Source of the DNA: Hymenobacter sp. PAMC 26628 | Lineage (GTDB): Bacteria > Bacteroidota > Bacteroidia > Cytophagales > Hymenobacteraceae | Assembly (NCBI RefSeq): GCF_001562275.1 | Contig: NZ_CP014304.1 | Span: 124,001 to 188,000 of the forward strand | DNA: 64,000 nt | Direction: 5' to 3' | Shown here: positions 52,586 to 61,498 of the stretch, one piece after another | Position numbering within the stretch: position 1 is the stretch's first letter | How the letters are laid out: the number at the start of each line of letters is the position of its first letter | Translations under genes and position numbers: made by a program | The notes under the pieces: model-generated | Database searches by the model: none | What the model saw: only the letters and a program-made list of their open reading frames with translations | What the model was told of the DNA's origin: nothing

Positions 52586-53368
52586 ATGATGAAGAAATGC
52601 CTCGCCGCCGCGCTGCTTTTGTGCCTGCCGTATAGCCTGTTTGCCTGGGGCGTGGTGGGGCACCGCGCCATTGCCCGCATCGCCGAAAACCACCTCACCG
52701 CCAAAGCCAAGCGCGAAGTGGCCGCCCTGCTGGGCCCCGAAACCCTGCCGCTGGTGAGCACCTACCCCGACGAGATACGCTCCGACCCGGCCTACAAGTA
52801 CACGGCCCCCTGGCATTACCTCGACACCACGCACAACCTGCCCTACGCGCAGTACGTCGCCACCATCGACACCATCAAGGAGCCCAACGCCTACCTGGCG
52901 TTGCAGCAGATGATTGCCCAGCTGAAGGACCCCAGTAAGTCGAAGGCCGACCGGGTGTTTGCCCTGAAGTTCATCGTGCATTTGGTGGGCGACGTGCACC
53001 AGCCCATGCACGCAGGCCACAGCGAAGACCAGGGCGGCAACAAAATCGCCGTCAAGTTCCAGGGCCGCGACCAGAACCTGCACAGCCTCTGGGACAGTGG
53101 CCTGATTGACTACGAGGGCCTTACGTACCCCGAGCTGGCCCAGGCCCACGACCACGCCAGCAAAACCCAAATCCAGCAGTGGCAGCGCGACCCCATGGCC
53201 ACCTGGCTCTTTGAGTCGTACCAGCTCAGCGAGCCGCTCTACGCCGAAGCCGCCCAAAACCCGGCCTTCGACTACCGCTACTTCCCCGCCCACTCCGTAC
53301 TGCTGGACCAGCGCCTGCTGCAAGCCGGCATCCGCCTGGCGGGCGTGTTGAACGAGATTTTTGGGTAG
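52586..53368 (+). CDS. S1/P1-type nuclease, secreted
   Basis: A 260-residue zinc nuclease of the S1/P1 family that cuts single-stranded nucleic acids to 5'-nucleotides. The signal peptide ends in SLFA and the mature chain starts with Trp (WGVVGH), as required, since the N-terminal Trp and His26 are zinc ligands. Further ligands are in LVGDVHQPMHAGH and in the helical part (HLVGDVH, LWDSGLI). It is exported to the periplasm or beyond. Position between an OM receptor and phosphoesterases suggests recycling of external nucleic acids. Its frame stays open beyond the TAG stop. Confidence 0.92.
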   Translation: MMKKCLAAALLLCLPYSLFAWGVVGHRAIARIAENHLTAKAKREVAALLGPETLPLVSTYPDEIRSDPAYKYTAPWHYLDTTHNLPYAQYVATIDTIKEPNAYLALQQMIAQLKDPSKSKADRVFALKFIVHLVGDVHQPMHAGHSEDQGGNKIAVKFQGRDQNLHSLWDSGLIDYEGLTYPELAQAHDHASKTQIQQWQRDPMATWLFESYQLSEPLYAEAAQNPAFDYRYFPAHSVLLDQRLLQAGIRLAGVLNEIFG

Positions 53369-53458
53369 CCGCAGGACGCGGCTGGGGCCCCGGCAGGACC
53401 CACTGCGCCACCCAGGCCCAAAGCGCAGCGCAAAACCCTAGCCGGCGAGCTCACCGAA

Positions 53459-53791
53459 TTGGTGCAAGCGTACCTGGGCGCGGGCGATGGTGCTGCCCTC
53501 GCCCCGTCCAAGGCTGTGGCCAAAACGGTGAAGCGCCTGGCGGGCAAGCTCGTGAAGCAGCGGCGCAGATTGGCCCAGCACGCCGCCAATGCCGCCCGCA
53601 AAGCAGCCAAAGGGCCTGCGGTGGCCGCCCCGGCGTGCTGCCCAGCCGCCGCCAAACGCCCCGCCGCCCGGGCCGCGCACAAAGCCAAAGCCCTGCGCGC
53701 CGCGGCCGGGCAGCTCCCCCAAAAGGCGCGCGTTGCGGGCCTGGCAATGGGGCCCCGCGCCCGCGCCTTGGAAACCGGCGCAACAGCTTGA
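53459..53791 (+). CDS. Small Ala/Lys-rich basic protein (histone H1-like?), start uncertain
   Basis: A frame of 110 codons from a TTG at 53459, rich in Ala, Lys and Arg: KTVKRLAGKLVKQRRRLAQH, then ARKAAKGPA and KRPAARAAHKAKA. It is continuous with an open stretch back to the TAG of the nuclease gene (PKAQRKTLAGELTELVQAYL), which looks protein-like too, so the true start may be further upstream. Composition suggests a DNA-binding histone-like protein of the kind common in Hymenobacter relatives. No ATG or promoter box supports expression; it could be a decayed gene. Confidence 0.4.
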   Translation: MVQAYLGAGDGAALAPSKAVAKTVKRLAGKLVKQRRRLAQHAANAARKAAKGPAVAAPACCPAAAKRPAARAAHKAKALRAAAGQLPQKARVAGLAMGPRARALETGATA

Positions 53792-53821
53792 ATTGATTTT
53801 TTGGGCCCCCGGCCCCGTACC

Positions 53822-53887
53822 GCGGCGCCTCTGCGCGCCGGCTGCTGGCCCACAATCGGGCCGCAGGCCGGCGCGCAGAGGCGCCGC
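53822..53887. repeat. Long GC-rich hairpin
   Basis: Perfect 21-bp arms (53822-53842 and 53867-53887, GCGGCGCCTCTGCGCGCCGGC) with a 24-nt loop that can pair internally (GGCCC/GGGCC). It lies between the basic-protein frame and the convergent phosphoesterase. Possibly a terminator without T-run or a REP-like unit. Confidence 0.7.
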
Positions 53888-54015
53888 AGTATCGTTTAAG
53901 TGGCTTGCGGGGTCCACTCACGCAGCTTTTGGGGCAAGTCGCGTTCCTTTTGCGCAAACTTTGCCAGCGGGGCCCCCCCAGGCTTGGCAGCGCGGAAACT
54001 GGCGGCCGGCCCGCG

Positions 54016-55080
54016 CTACTTCCAAGTCAGGTCCACCGAGTCGCGCACGGTGGTGGGGGTGGCGGCCGTGATGGCCCCCAGGTAGCCGTTGGCGGGCAGG
54101 TCGCGGCCGTAGCTGTAGGCCTTCACCTTTCCGCTGGTGAAGACCTTGACCAGCGTGTAGCCGTAGAAAAGCCGGTTGGGCGAGGCGCTGACATCGAGCA
54201 CTGAGCCGCCGTTGCCAGCAATGACCTGCCAGGGGTGGTAATTGGGCTGCTGCGAGCGGAAATACAAGTGGTTGTGCGCCGCCAGCATGGCCTCGGCGTG
54301 GTTGGCTTCGAGCACGTCCCACAGGCTGCCGCCGTTGCTGAGACCGTCGCCGCCCGGTGCGGGCAGGGCCGGCTTGTGGCCGAAGGCAAACAGGTGCTGG
54401 CTGCCCTTGGCGCGGGCGGCGGCCAGGTCGGTTTGCAGCCAGGCCAGCGGCACGGTGGCCTCAGCGCCCACGGGGTCGGTGTTCAACACCACGAAATGTG
54501 ATTTCTTGTAATCGAACGAGTAGGTGAGGTGGCTTTGGTCGGTAGCCAGCTTGTCGGGGCCCCCGGCGGCGGGGCCGTTGCTGCCCACCGTGTAGGGCCG
54601 CATGGCGTTGCGCCAGGCCAGCTCGGCCCCCGCGAAGGAGGGCTGATTTTTGCCGCTCATCACCTCGTGGTTGCCGGGCATGGCCACCAGCCGGATGCCG
54701 GTGCGGCTCAGCGGCGCGGCCTGGTAGAGGCGCACCCAGGCCCGCAGCTCGCGGCCAATCACGGCCGAATCGGGCGAGTAGCCGAGCACCATGTCGCCCA
54801 TAAAAAACAGGTAGTCGGGCACCGGTTTCAGGGCCGCCAGCTCGGCGTAGGTTTGGTTGAGCTGGGGCACGTTGGCGGTGCTGGGGTTGGCGGCCAGGTT
54901 CAGGTCCGAGTTGTCCACGCGGTTGCAGCCCAGCACCGCGAAGGAGTAGGCCAGCGTGTCGCGCACGGCCGCGGGGGCAGGCGCGGGCACGGGCTGGGGC
55001 GTGGCGTCGGGGCCCGCGTGGCAGCCGGCCAGGGCCAGCCCGGCCAGCAGGCCGAGGGTCGGGTAAGTGATGTTTTTCAT
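54016..55080 (-). CDS. Metallophosphoesterase lipoprotein (calcineurin-like)
   Basis: A 354-residue lipoprotein with lipobox LALAGC (Cys20). The calcineurin-like fold shows SFAVLGCNR (in place of the usual DxH), FMGDMVLGY, MPGNHEVMS, FGHKP and AAHNHLYFRS, the metal-binding set. Surface phosphatases of this kind hydrolyse phosphomonoesters or diesters. The first motif has Cys/Asn rather than Asp-x-His, so metal binding at site 1 may differ. The next genes on this strand are a beta-helix lipoprotein, another metallophosphoesterase and a TonB receptor; together they form a likely four-gene cluster. Confidence 0.85.
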   Translation of the reverse strand: MKNITYPTLGLLAGLALAGCHAGPDATPQPVPAPAPAAVRDTLAYSFAVLGCNRVDNSDLNLAANPSTANVPQLNQTYAELAALKPVPDYLFFMGDMVLGYSPDSAVIGRELRAWVRLYQAAPLSRTGIRLVAMPGNHEVMSGKNQPSFAGAELAWRNAMRPYTVGSNGPAAGGPDKLATDQSHLTYSFDYKKSHFVVLNTDPVGAEATVPLAWLQTDLAAARAKGSQHLFAFGHKPALPAPGGDGLSNGGSLWDVLEANHAEAMLAAHNHLYFRSQQPNYHPWQVIAGNGGSVLDVSASPNRLFYGYTLVKVFTSGKVKAYSYGRDLPANGYLGAITAATPTTVRDSVDLTWK

Positions 55081-55096
55081 CAGAATTTAAACCCAG

Positions 55097-55204
55097 AAAA
55101 GAACGTCAGGCTGAGCTTGCCGAAGCATCGCTACCGCGCCAGTAGGTTAGCAATCCTAGCGGCGCGGTAGCGATACTTCGGCAAGCTCAGCCTGACGTTC
55201 TTTT
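55097..55204. repeat. REP-like long palindrome
   Basis: 44-bp arms (55097-55140 and 55161-55204) with one mismatch and a 20-nt loop. The arms read GTCAGGCTGAGCTTGCCGAA followed by GCATCGCTACCGCGCC. The outer part (GTCA..GCTGAGC..GAAGCATC) corresponds to the core of the elements at 452 and 28968, with CTTGCC replacing GCAGC. It lies between the phosphoesterase and the beta-helix genes. Confidence 0.88.
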
Positions 55205-55230
55205 AGGTGTTCAGGCTGAAAAAGAGGGAA

Positions 55231-56655
55231 TTAGTGCTGGTTGCCGCTGCCGTCGGTGGGGTAGGCCCCCAGGTCTTTGCTGGGCGCGTTGATGGCCGTG
55301 GCGCCGTAGTTGGCGCTCACCGGGATGGCCGGCGAAGTGGCCAGCGGCGCGAAGGTCGCGTTGCCCTTGCCGATGGCCGGCGAGGCGCTGCTCAGGTGGA
55401 AGTTGTAGGTGCCCACCGTGTTCACGTCGGCCAGGCGCTTCACCGGGGCCGGCAGCGGGAAGCCCACGAATTGCGGGTTGTTCTTGCCCAGTACGGCGTT
55501 GCCGTTGTAGGCCATGCCCAGCTTGTAGCCAGTGGGCAGGAAGGAGCTGGGCAGCGGCAGATCGGTGGCTTGGGGCTTGGTAAGGAAGGCCGTGGGATAA
55601 ATTTCGTTGGCCTGGGCCAGCGAGTCCACGTAGTTCAGGTTGTTGCCGTACTTGAGGTTGGCCGTGTCGGCCACCACCAGCACGTTGCCCAGGTAGTTGC
55701 CCGAGCCCACCACGCGCGGGCCGTACTTGCAGTCCACCATGATGTTGTTGTAGTACACCCCGCGCGAGCCCTCCTCGTAGTTGATGGAGCCGCCGCGGCC
55801 GGCCGAGTTGCGGCGGTAGCCGTTGTGCACGTACGTATTGTTGTACATGTAGATGTTGGTCTGCGGGTTTTTGCCGCCGTTGTTCGAGGCCTTCGAGCCG
55901 TTGGTGGCCGAGCCGATGAACAGGTTGTAGGCCACGTTGCCGGTGGTGCCCGACTTGATGTTCAGGTACTCGCCGCCGGTTTTGCCGCCCTTCTCCCAGG
56001 TGTTGCGCATCACGTTGATGCGGCCGCCCAAGATGCGAATCGGGTCGTCGGTACCGCCGTACAGCCACGAGTCTTCCAGGTCAAACACGCCCTGCGGGTT
56101 CTGGAAGAAAATGGGGTAGGTGTTCTTGTTGTTGGCAATGCCGGCCGATACGGGCGAGGTCACCACGGTGCCACCGCCGCCTTCCACGTGGGTCCACTTG
56201 ATCACCATCAGCGGGCAGGTCACGTCGCCCAGAATGCCGCCCCATTTGCCCTGGTAGGCGGGGTCGGTGGCCGGGTCGGCGCCCACCTGGTCGGTGTGCA
56301 CAAAGCTCTTGGGCGCGAAATAAATCGGCTTGGCCTGCGTGCCCAGCGAGAGCAGCGTGCCCTTGATCACGAAGTTGTAGTTGCCCAGGAAGTTCACCTT
56401 CACACCGGGCTGCACCACCAGCGTGTCGCCGGCATTCACAATCACGTCGGCGTTCACGTCGAAGCTCAGGTCCTGCTTCATCGTGCCCTTGACGGGGCCC
56501 CCAATGGGCGCGCTGTTGTCCACGGCCTTGCCCACGGTCAGCGGCGGGGTCGAGAGCTGCACGTCTTCGTTCGACTTGTTGCACGAGGTCAGCAAGCCCA
56601 GGGAAGCCAGCGCCAGCAGGCCCGCGCCGCGCCCGGCAGTTGTTAAGAGGTTCAT
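55231..56655 (-). CDS. Right-handed beta-helix lipoprotein
   Basis: A 474-residue lipoprotein: signal peptide with lipobox GLLTSC (Cys about 25). After VNAGDTLVVQPGVKVNF, residues about 90-400 form repeated short strands typical of pectate-lyase-like beta-helices (IRILGGRINVMRN, NIYMYNNTYVHNG, GVYYNNIMVD). The C-terminal part (SASPAIGKG) is common in Bacteroidota surface proteins. It may bind or cleave a polymer; no catalytic set can be assigned. The ATG at 56655 is clear. It lies between two phosphoesterase genes. Confidence 0.82.
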   Translation of the reverse strand: MNLLTTAGRGAGLLALASLGLLTSCNKSNEDVQLSTPPLTVGKAVDNSAPIGGPVKGTMKQDLSFDVNADVIVNAGDTLVVQPGVKVNFLGNYNFVIKGTLLSLGTQAKPIYFAPKSFVHTDQVGADPATDPAYQGKWGGILGDVTCPLMVIKWTHVEGGGGTVVTSPVSAGIANNKNTYPIFFQNPQGVFDLEDSWLYGGTDDPIRILGGRINVMRNTWEKGGKTGGEYLNIKSGTTGNVAYNLFIGSATNGSKASNNGGKNPQTNIYMYNNTYVHNGYRRNSAGRGGSINYEEGSRGVYYNNIMVDCKYGPRVVGSGNYLGNVLVVADTANLKYGNNLNYVDSLAQANEIYPTAFLTKPQATDLPLPSSFLPTGYKLGMAYNGNAVLGKNNPQFVGFPLPAPVKRLADVNTVGTYNFHLSSASPAIGKGNATFAPLATSPAIPVSANYGATAINAPSKDLGAYPTDGSGNQH

Positions 56656-56698
56656 GCTAAGGTATAAAAGTGAAAAATGGGGAAGGGGAAAACCAGAA

Positions 56699-57688
56699 TC
56701 AATTGCCAAGCACCACCAGCTCCTGCACTGAGAAGAGGGCGGGCTGGCCGGGGTCCACGGTGATGCGCACGGCCTGCACGTCGGCCTCGCCGGGCACTTG
56801 CAGGCGCGTAAAATTTTGGAGCACTTGCTTGGGCGAGGCCGGGTTGAGCAGCGGCTTGTCGAGGATAAGGCGGTGCGAGTCGCCGTTCACCAGCAGCACC
56901 GGCCGGCCAAAGGCCACCGCGTGCCGGGTCAGGGCCCCCAGGATTTCGCTGAAGCCGTCGGCGTCCTTCGCGTCTTTGGCCGGGTTGAACATATCGGCCT
57001 GGGTGAAGAGCACCACGCCCAGCCGCTTCTGCGCCGTGGCCTCGGCAAATACCGCGTCGAGCCAGGCCAGGTTGGCCCGCTGGCGCTCGTAGAACTCGCG
57101 GTTCTGGCCCTTCGCATCGTTGGGCACGAAGTTGTTGTTTGAGCCCACCAAATGCACCGTGGCGAAGGCCACGTTGCCGGCGGTCCAGCGGTTGTTCTCC
57201 ACGTAGGCCGCGAAGGCCGGGTCCAGGGCCTGCGAGGTCAGCGCCAGCTTGGTCTTGCCGAAGGAATTATGGTCCGCGAAGAACATTTTGCGCACCACCG
57301 CCAGGCGCTCCTCGGGGTCGTAGCTGCCCGCCTTGGGGCGGTTGCAATCGGTCCACTCGTTGTCGCCGGGCGTGTACACCAGCGGCTGCTCAAAGGTCTT
57401 AAACTCCGTCAGCACCTTGCCATACATTTCCTCGGTGCACAGCGTCGAGCCCGATTTAATGTCGCCCACGTGCACGCTGAAAGTGGGCCGCTGCTGGTTT
57501 ATTGCTCCAATCAGCTTCTCAAACCGGCCGTAGTCGGCGGGCAGCGAGTAGGGCATGTCGCCCAGCGCCACGAAGCTGAAAGTGCTGGCGGAGGAGGGGG
57601 CCCCGGGCCGGCCGGGCGCCGGGCGAGCCCCGGCCAGGCCGGCCAGCAGCAGCGCGGGCAAGCCCAGCCAACGGTAAAAGCGCGTCAC
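56699..57688 (-). CDS. Secreted metallophosphoesterase-like protein
   Basis: About 329 residues from the GTG at 57688 (a TTG at 57697 is an alternative). A signal peptide (WLGLPALLLAGLAGA) precedes a calcineurin-like fold with VALGDMPYS, VHVGDIKSG, TPGDNEWTDC and a C-terminal VNGDSHRLI. The motif GDNEW replaces the standard GNHE, as in a known subset of bacterial phosphoesterase-like proteins. It would act in the periplasm or at the surface. It is 22 bp downstream of the TonB receptor gene and 43 bp upstream of the beta-helix gene, so the three are probably one operon. Confidence 0.83.
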   Translation of the reverse strand: MTRFYRWLGLPALLLAGLAGARPAPGRPGAPSSASTFSFVALGDMPYSLPADYGRFEKLIGAINQQRPTFSVHVGDIKSGSTLCTEEMYGKVLTEFKTFEQPLVYTPGDNEWTDCNRPKAGSYDPEERLAVVRKMFFADHNSFGKTKLALTSQALDPAFAAYVENNRWTAGNVAFATVHLVGSNNNFVPNDAKGQNREFYERQRANLAWLDAVFAEATAQKRLGVVLFTQADMFNPAKDAKDADGFSEILGALTRHAVAFGRPVLLVNGDSHRLILDKPLLNPASPKQVLQNFTRLQVPGEADVQAVRITVDPGQPALFSVQELVVLGN

Positions 57689-57719
57689 GATAACCAAGGG
57701 GAAAAAGAGGGGGAGGAAC

Positions 57720-60584
57720 CTAGTTGAGGCGGTAGCGCAGGCCCAGCAGGTAGGTGCGGTTGTACACGTCGCGCTGCACCAGGATGCGGTCGGCGCGGGT
57801 TTGCTCGGGGGCCGTGAGCAGGCCGCCGGTGGGCGCTTGCAGCACCTCCACCACGGTGGGCGTGTTCAGCAGGTTGGTCACTTTCAGGAAAACGGTGAGG
57901 TGCTGGGGCAGCTTCTTTTCGGCCGAAAAATCGAGCTGCGTGGTGGCCCGCTGCCACTGGTCGAGGTCTTTATAAGGCGACACCAGGTTGATGCGCCGGC
58001 CCGTGTACACGGCCGCCAGCTGGGCGTGCAGGCCCGTGGCCTCGCTACGGTAGAGCAGCGCCAGGTTGGCAATGTGGTCGCTCTGGCCTTGCAGGGGCCG
58101 GGTTTGGGTGGGGGCGCTGGGGTACTCGGCCGTGGGCTGGCCCTCCCCGGCCGTAGTAAGGGTGCCGTCGGCGGCGCGGTAGTACACGCGCTTGGTCGTG
58201 GTGATGCTGGAGTGCGTGTAGGTATAGTTGCCGGTCAGGCCCCAGTTGCGGATATACTTGGTAAATACTAGCTCAGCCCCAAAATTGACGGCGTTGCCGA
58301 AGTTCTGCGGGGTGTAGTAGAAAGTATTGTTGGATACCTGCGAGAAGTAAGTAGTTGGGGCTACGCCCAGGGCTTGCCTCGCCCCGAAGCCGTACTCAAT
58401 CGGGTTCTGGATATTTTTGTAGAACACGCCCGCCAGCAGCTGCGAGGCCGCCGGCCCGAAGTACTCGTAGCGCAGGTCAATGTTGTCGGCCTGGGTGTGC
58501 TTGAGGTAGGGGTTGCCGGCCTCGGTGTAGTAGTCGTTGTTGAGGTTGTTGATGGCCGGCACCAGCTCAAACAAATTGGGACGGGTGATGCCCTTGAAGT
58601 ACGACAGGCGCAGGTTCTGGCGCTCGTTCACCAAGTACTTGAAGTGCACGCTGGGCAGCACGTCGAGGTAGTTGATGGTGCCGCTGCGGCCCACCTGCGT
58701 GGCCGGCAGCTGCGAGTCGTAGTGCTGGTTGGTGTTCTCCAGCCGCACCCCGCCCAGGATTTGCAGCTTGTCGGCCAGCAGAATCTTTGCCTGGGCATAG
58801 CCGGCCGTGATGCGCTCGTTGGCCACGTAGTTGTTGCCATCGGTGCTTTTCTGCAAGCCGTTGTCGAGGTTGAACACGAAGCGGGCCTGGTCGTAGCTCG
58901 TGAAGGGCTGGCGGTTGTTGGTGCCCGTGCCGGTAGTGGCCGCGTCGAGGTCGTAGTAGTCGTAGGTGCTGGTGCGGTCCTTGTTGCGCACCATCCCGCC
59001 GGCCGTGAATTCCAGCTTATCGGTCGCCGCGAAGCTCAAGTTGGCGTAGCCGGCCACGTCCTGGTCGAAACTGTGCTGCCAGAGGTGCGAACTGGACTGC
59101 ACAAACGTGCCCTGCTGGGTGTTGGCCGCCGTGGCCCGCACAATGGTCACGTCGGTTTGGTTGGGCGTGTCAAACGTGGCCCGGCCGTACACCGCCGACC
59201 AGTTCAGCGTCAGGCGCGGCAGCAGCGTGTGGTCGCCCTGCAAGGTTTCGGACCACAGCTGCTGGCGCTGAAACCGCGACTGGTCGCTGATGGGCACGTC
59301 GCCGCCGGTGCCCAGGTCGTTGGTCGTGATGTGGCGGTGCTGGGCATCGTCCAGGCGCACCAGCAGCGAGTACAGGCTGACGCGGTTGCGGGCGTTGGGC
59401 ACGTAGTCGAGCTTGGCGTGCAGGCCGGTGCGGATTTGCAGCAGCGAGTACTCGCGGCGCTGTATCTCGTCGAAGGTGAAGGTGTTGGGCAGCGGCTCGG
59501 GCTTGGGCTGGCCCAGCGGCCGGTAAAACAGGCGGTCCGAGCCCCGGTAGGTGCTTTGCAGGCTGCCCGCTACCAGCAGGCCCAGCTTGCCGTCGCGGGT
59601 GCGGTTGCCGATGGTCAGGCCAAAGAGCGAGTTCACCGGCACCTTGATGCTGGAGTAGTTGAGCGCGGCGTTGGAAAGGTCGCCGGGCTTGGCCACGTAG
59701 TCGGCGCTGTGCGCCTGGCCCGGCGACTGCTGGGCCAGGCCGCTGGTGCTAAAGCCCGCAAACGGCCGGGTGGCGAATAAGTCGCTGTAGCCGCCGGCCA
59801 CCGTGGCCGCCACCACCAAGTGGTCGGGGGCCGATTTCATCACCATGTTCAGGGCCCCGCCGATGGCGTCGCCTTCCATGTTGGGCGTCAGGGCCTTGAT
59901 AACTTCGAGGCGCTCCAGCAGCTCGGCCGGGAAGATGTCGAGCGGCACGTAGCGGTTCTTGGGGTCGGGGCTGGGAATCTTGATGCCGTTGACCAGCGTG
60001 TAGTTGTAGCGCCGGTCCATGCCCCGGATGATGGCGTACTGGCCGTCGCCGCCCGCGTTGCGTACCACCGATACGCCCGAGGCCCGCTGCACCACGTTGC
60101 CCACCGTCACGTCGGGCGAGAGCTCAATGGTGCGGGCCGAAATGATGTTCAGCACGTTATCGGCCTTCTGCTCCGAGCGGCGCGCGCTCTGGGCCGACTC
60201 GCGGTCGGCCTGGCCGGTCACCACGGCTTCGGCCAGTTCCTGGCCGCTGGCCTTCAGCCGAAACGATACGCCCAAGGTTTGGCCCGCCACCAGCGTAACG
60301 GCCTGCTGCTGGGCGGCGTAGCCCACGCTCTGGCACTGCACCACCGCTGCCCCCGCCGGCACATTTTTGAGCAGAAACGAGCCGTCGAGCCCCGCCGTGG
60401 CGCCGTGGGCGGTTTGCAGCAGCAGCACCGTGGCCCCGATGAGCGGCTCGCCGGTGGTGGCATCGAGGGCGGTGCCGCGCAGCGTGGCCCCCGGGCCACT
60501 GCCGGGCTGGGCCCGGGCCGGCCCCGCGGCGAGGCCCACCAAGAACGCAAAGCAGCAAAAGCGAAAACGGTAAAAGAGCGCCAT
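57720..60584 (-). CDS. TonB-dependent receptor with carboxypeptidase-regulatory domain
   Basis: A 954-residue outer-membrane receptor. Signal peptide (about 1-26), CarboxypepD_reg/DUF4480-like domain (GTALDATTGEPLIGATVLL, about 36-115), plug (about 140-260; VGNVVQRASGVSVVRNAGGD, RGMDRRYNYTLVNG) and an approximately 22-strand barrel ending in RTYLLGLRYRLN. The plug style and the downstream phosphoesterases match receptors of the group that Bacteroidota use with phosphate-rich or phytate-like substrates; this is inference. First gene of a probable operon with a -7 box 20 bp before the ATG. Confidence 0.9.
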   Translation of the reverse strand: MALFYRFRFCCFAFLVGLAAGPARAQPGSGPGATLRGTALDATTGEPLIGATVLLLQTAHGATAGLDGSFLLKNVPAGAAVVQCQSVGYAAQQQAVTLVAGQTLGVSFRLKASGQELAEAVVTGQADRESAQSARRSEQKADNVLNIISARTIELSPDVTVGNVVQRASGVSVVRNAGGDGQYAIIRGMDRRYNYTLVNGIKIPSPDPKNRYVPLDIFPAELLERLEVIKALTPNMEGDAIGGALNMVMKSAPDHLVVAATVAGGYSDLFATRPFAGFSTSGLAQQSPGQAHSADYVAKPGDLSNAALNYSSIKVPVNSLFGLTIGNRTRDGKLGLLVAGSLQSTYRGSDRLFYRPLGQPKPEPLPNTFTFDEIQRREYSLLQIRTGLHAKLDYVPNARNRVSLYSLLVRLDDAQHRHITTNDLGTGGDVPISDQSRFQRQQLWSETLQGDHTLLPRLTLNWSAVYGRATFDTPNQTDVTIVRATAANTQQGTFVQSSSHLWQHSFDQDVAGYANLSFAATDKLEFTAGGMVRNKDRTSTYDYYDLDAATTGTGTNNRQPFTSYDQARFVFNLDNGLQKSTDGNNYVANERITAGYAQAKILLADKLQILGGVRLENTNQHYDSQLPATQVGRSGTINYLDVLPSVHFKYLVNERQNLRLSYFKGITRPNLFELVPAINNLNNDYYTEAGNPYLKHTQADNIDLRYEYFGPAASQLLAGVFYKNIQNPIEYGFGARQALGVAPTTYFSQVSNNTFYYTPQNFGNAVNFGAELVFTKYIRNWGLTGNYTYTHSSITTTKRVYYRAADGTLTTAGEGQPTAEYPSAPTQTRPLQGQSDHIANLALLYRSEATGLHAQLAAVYTGRRINLVSPYKDLDQWQRATTQLDFSAEKKLPQHLTVFLKVTNLLNTPTVVEVLQAPTGGLLTAPEQTRADRILVQRDVYNRTYLLGLRYRLN

Positions 60585-60603
60585 AGTCCGGAGATTAGTG
60601 GCT

Positions 60604-60611
60604 CAAAACTA
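60604..60611 (-). promoter_or_regulatory. Putative -7 element of the TonB receptor operon
   Basis: TAGTTTTG on the minus strand, a full match to TAnnTTTG, 20 bp before the ATG at 60584. No TTG at -33 is apparent. Confidence 0.45.
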
Positions 60612-61049
60612 CCGGTTGGCTACCCCCTTTTAGGGTTATTCACTTAATGTACACGCAATGATAACCAGTGCGTTACATAAGGTATTTTATTTAATGATAA
60701 GATAATGCCGGCTAGCCATTACGTAATGTTGCGCTCGTATTGTGGGCGCTGGCGCTGGCGTATAATAGCCAAGGCCGCCCTTGCGCTTGCTACCTTATCT
60801 TTCAATAAAAAGTAGGTTTAAGCATATTTTAAGAATTTCACCCCTAGGGTGGTTCCGTGTTCAGGGGACCGTTTGGCCGCCGCCGCTGGCACCCCGGCTT
60901 TTTCCGCCGGCCGACCGTACCCTAGACCCGGAACTGCTATAAGGGCGCTTGGGCAGTGCGGGGGCCCTGCGGAGTTGCACCGCCCCACGCCTGCCCGCCA
61001 GCCCTTGCGCGGGGCGCGCGCCAGCTCGTGGCGCCGTGGCCCCCGGCGG
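60612..61049. other. AT-rich regulatory region without a gene
   Basis: About 440 bp upstream of the TonB receptor. From 60635 to 60850 the DNA is AT-rich, with TTACATAAG and ATTACGTAATG (a short palindrome at about 60719-60729), compatible with regulator binding. From 60850 to 61049 it is GC-rich and non-coding as far as I can see. Confidence 0.45.
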
Positions 61050-61484
61050 CTAGGCGGCTGGCAGGTTCAGCCGCGCGGCCAGTTCGGCTGGCAGCCCGCG
61101 CAGCTTGCGCGTGTTGTAGTCGAAGCACAGCATGCCGGTTTTGGCGCGGGCTATTTCCTTGCCGGCTTGGTTTTTCACACAGTACACCAGGTCGAAGCCG
61201 TACTTGTTCAGGTCCAGGGGCCCTGCTTCGATGCGTAGCACGTCGCCGTGAAACGCCTCGCCCTTGTACTCGATGGCCACGTCGGCCATGATGAAGCCCA
61301 GGCGGGTGGCGGCGTCGAACTCGGCCGTGCCGAGGTGGGCCAGGTACTGCACCCGCGCCTCGTGCAAGATGCTTAGCAGCGCGTCGTTGCCGAGGTGGGC
61401 CCCGTAGTTGAGGTCGGTGATGCGGACGGGAATTTCCACCGCGAAGCCAAAGCTTTCGGGCAAACTTACTTTTACGCGGGCCAT
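61050..61484 (-). CDS. Acyl-CoA thioesterase, hotdog fold (YbgC/FadM-like)
   Basis: A 144-residue hotdog-fold enzyme: EIPVRITDLNYGAHLGNDALLSILHEAR in the first third has the DxNYGxHLGN signature of the 4HBT group, FIMADVAIEYKGEAFHGDVL follows, and GKEIARAKTGMLCFDYNTRK ends the domain. It hydrolyses short-chain acyl-CoA or related thioesters in the cytoplasm. Its ATG at 61484 is only 14 bp from the divergent mnmD start, so the promoters of both genes must lie in each other's coding sequence or one gene depends on readthrough. Confidence 0.86.
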   Translation of the reverse strand: MARVKVSLPESFGFAVEIPVRITDLNYGAHLGNDALLSILHEARVQYLAHLGTAEFDAATRLGFIMADVAIEYKGEAFHGDVLRIEAGPLDLNKYGFDLVYCVKNQAGKEIARAKTGMLCFDYNTRKLRGLPAELAARLNLPAA

Positions 61485-61498
61485 GTGGTCAACGAGCT

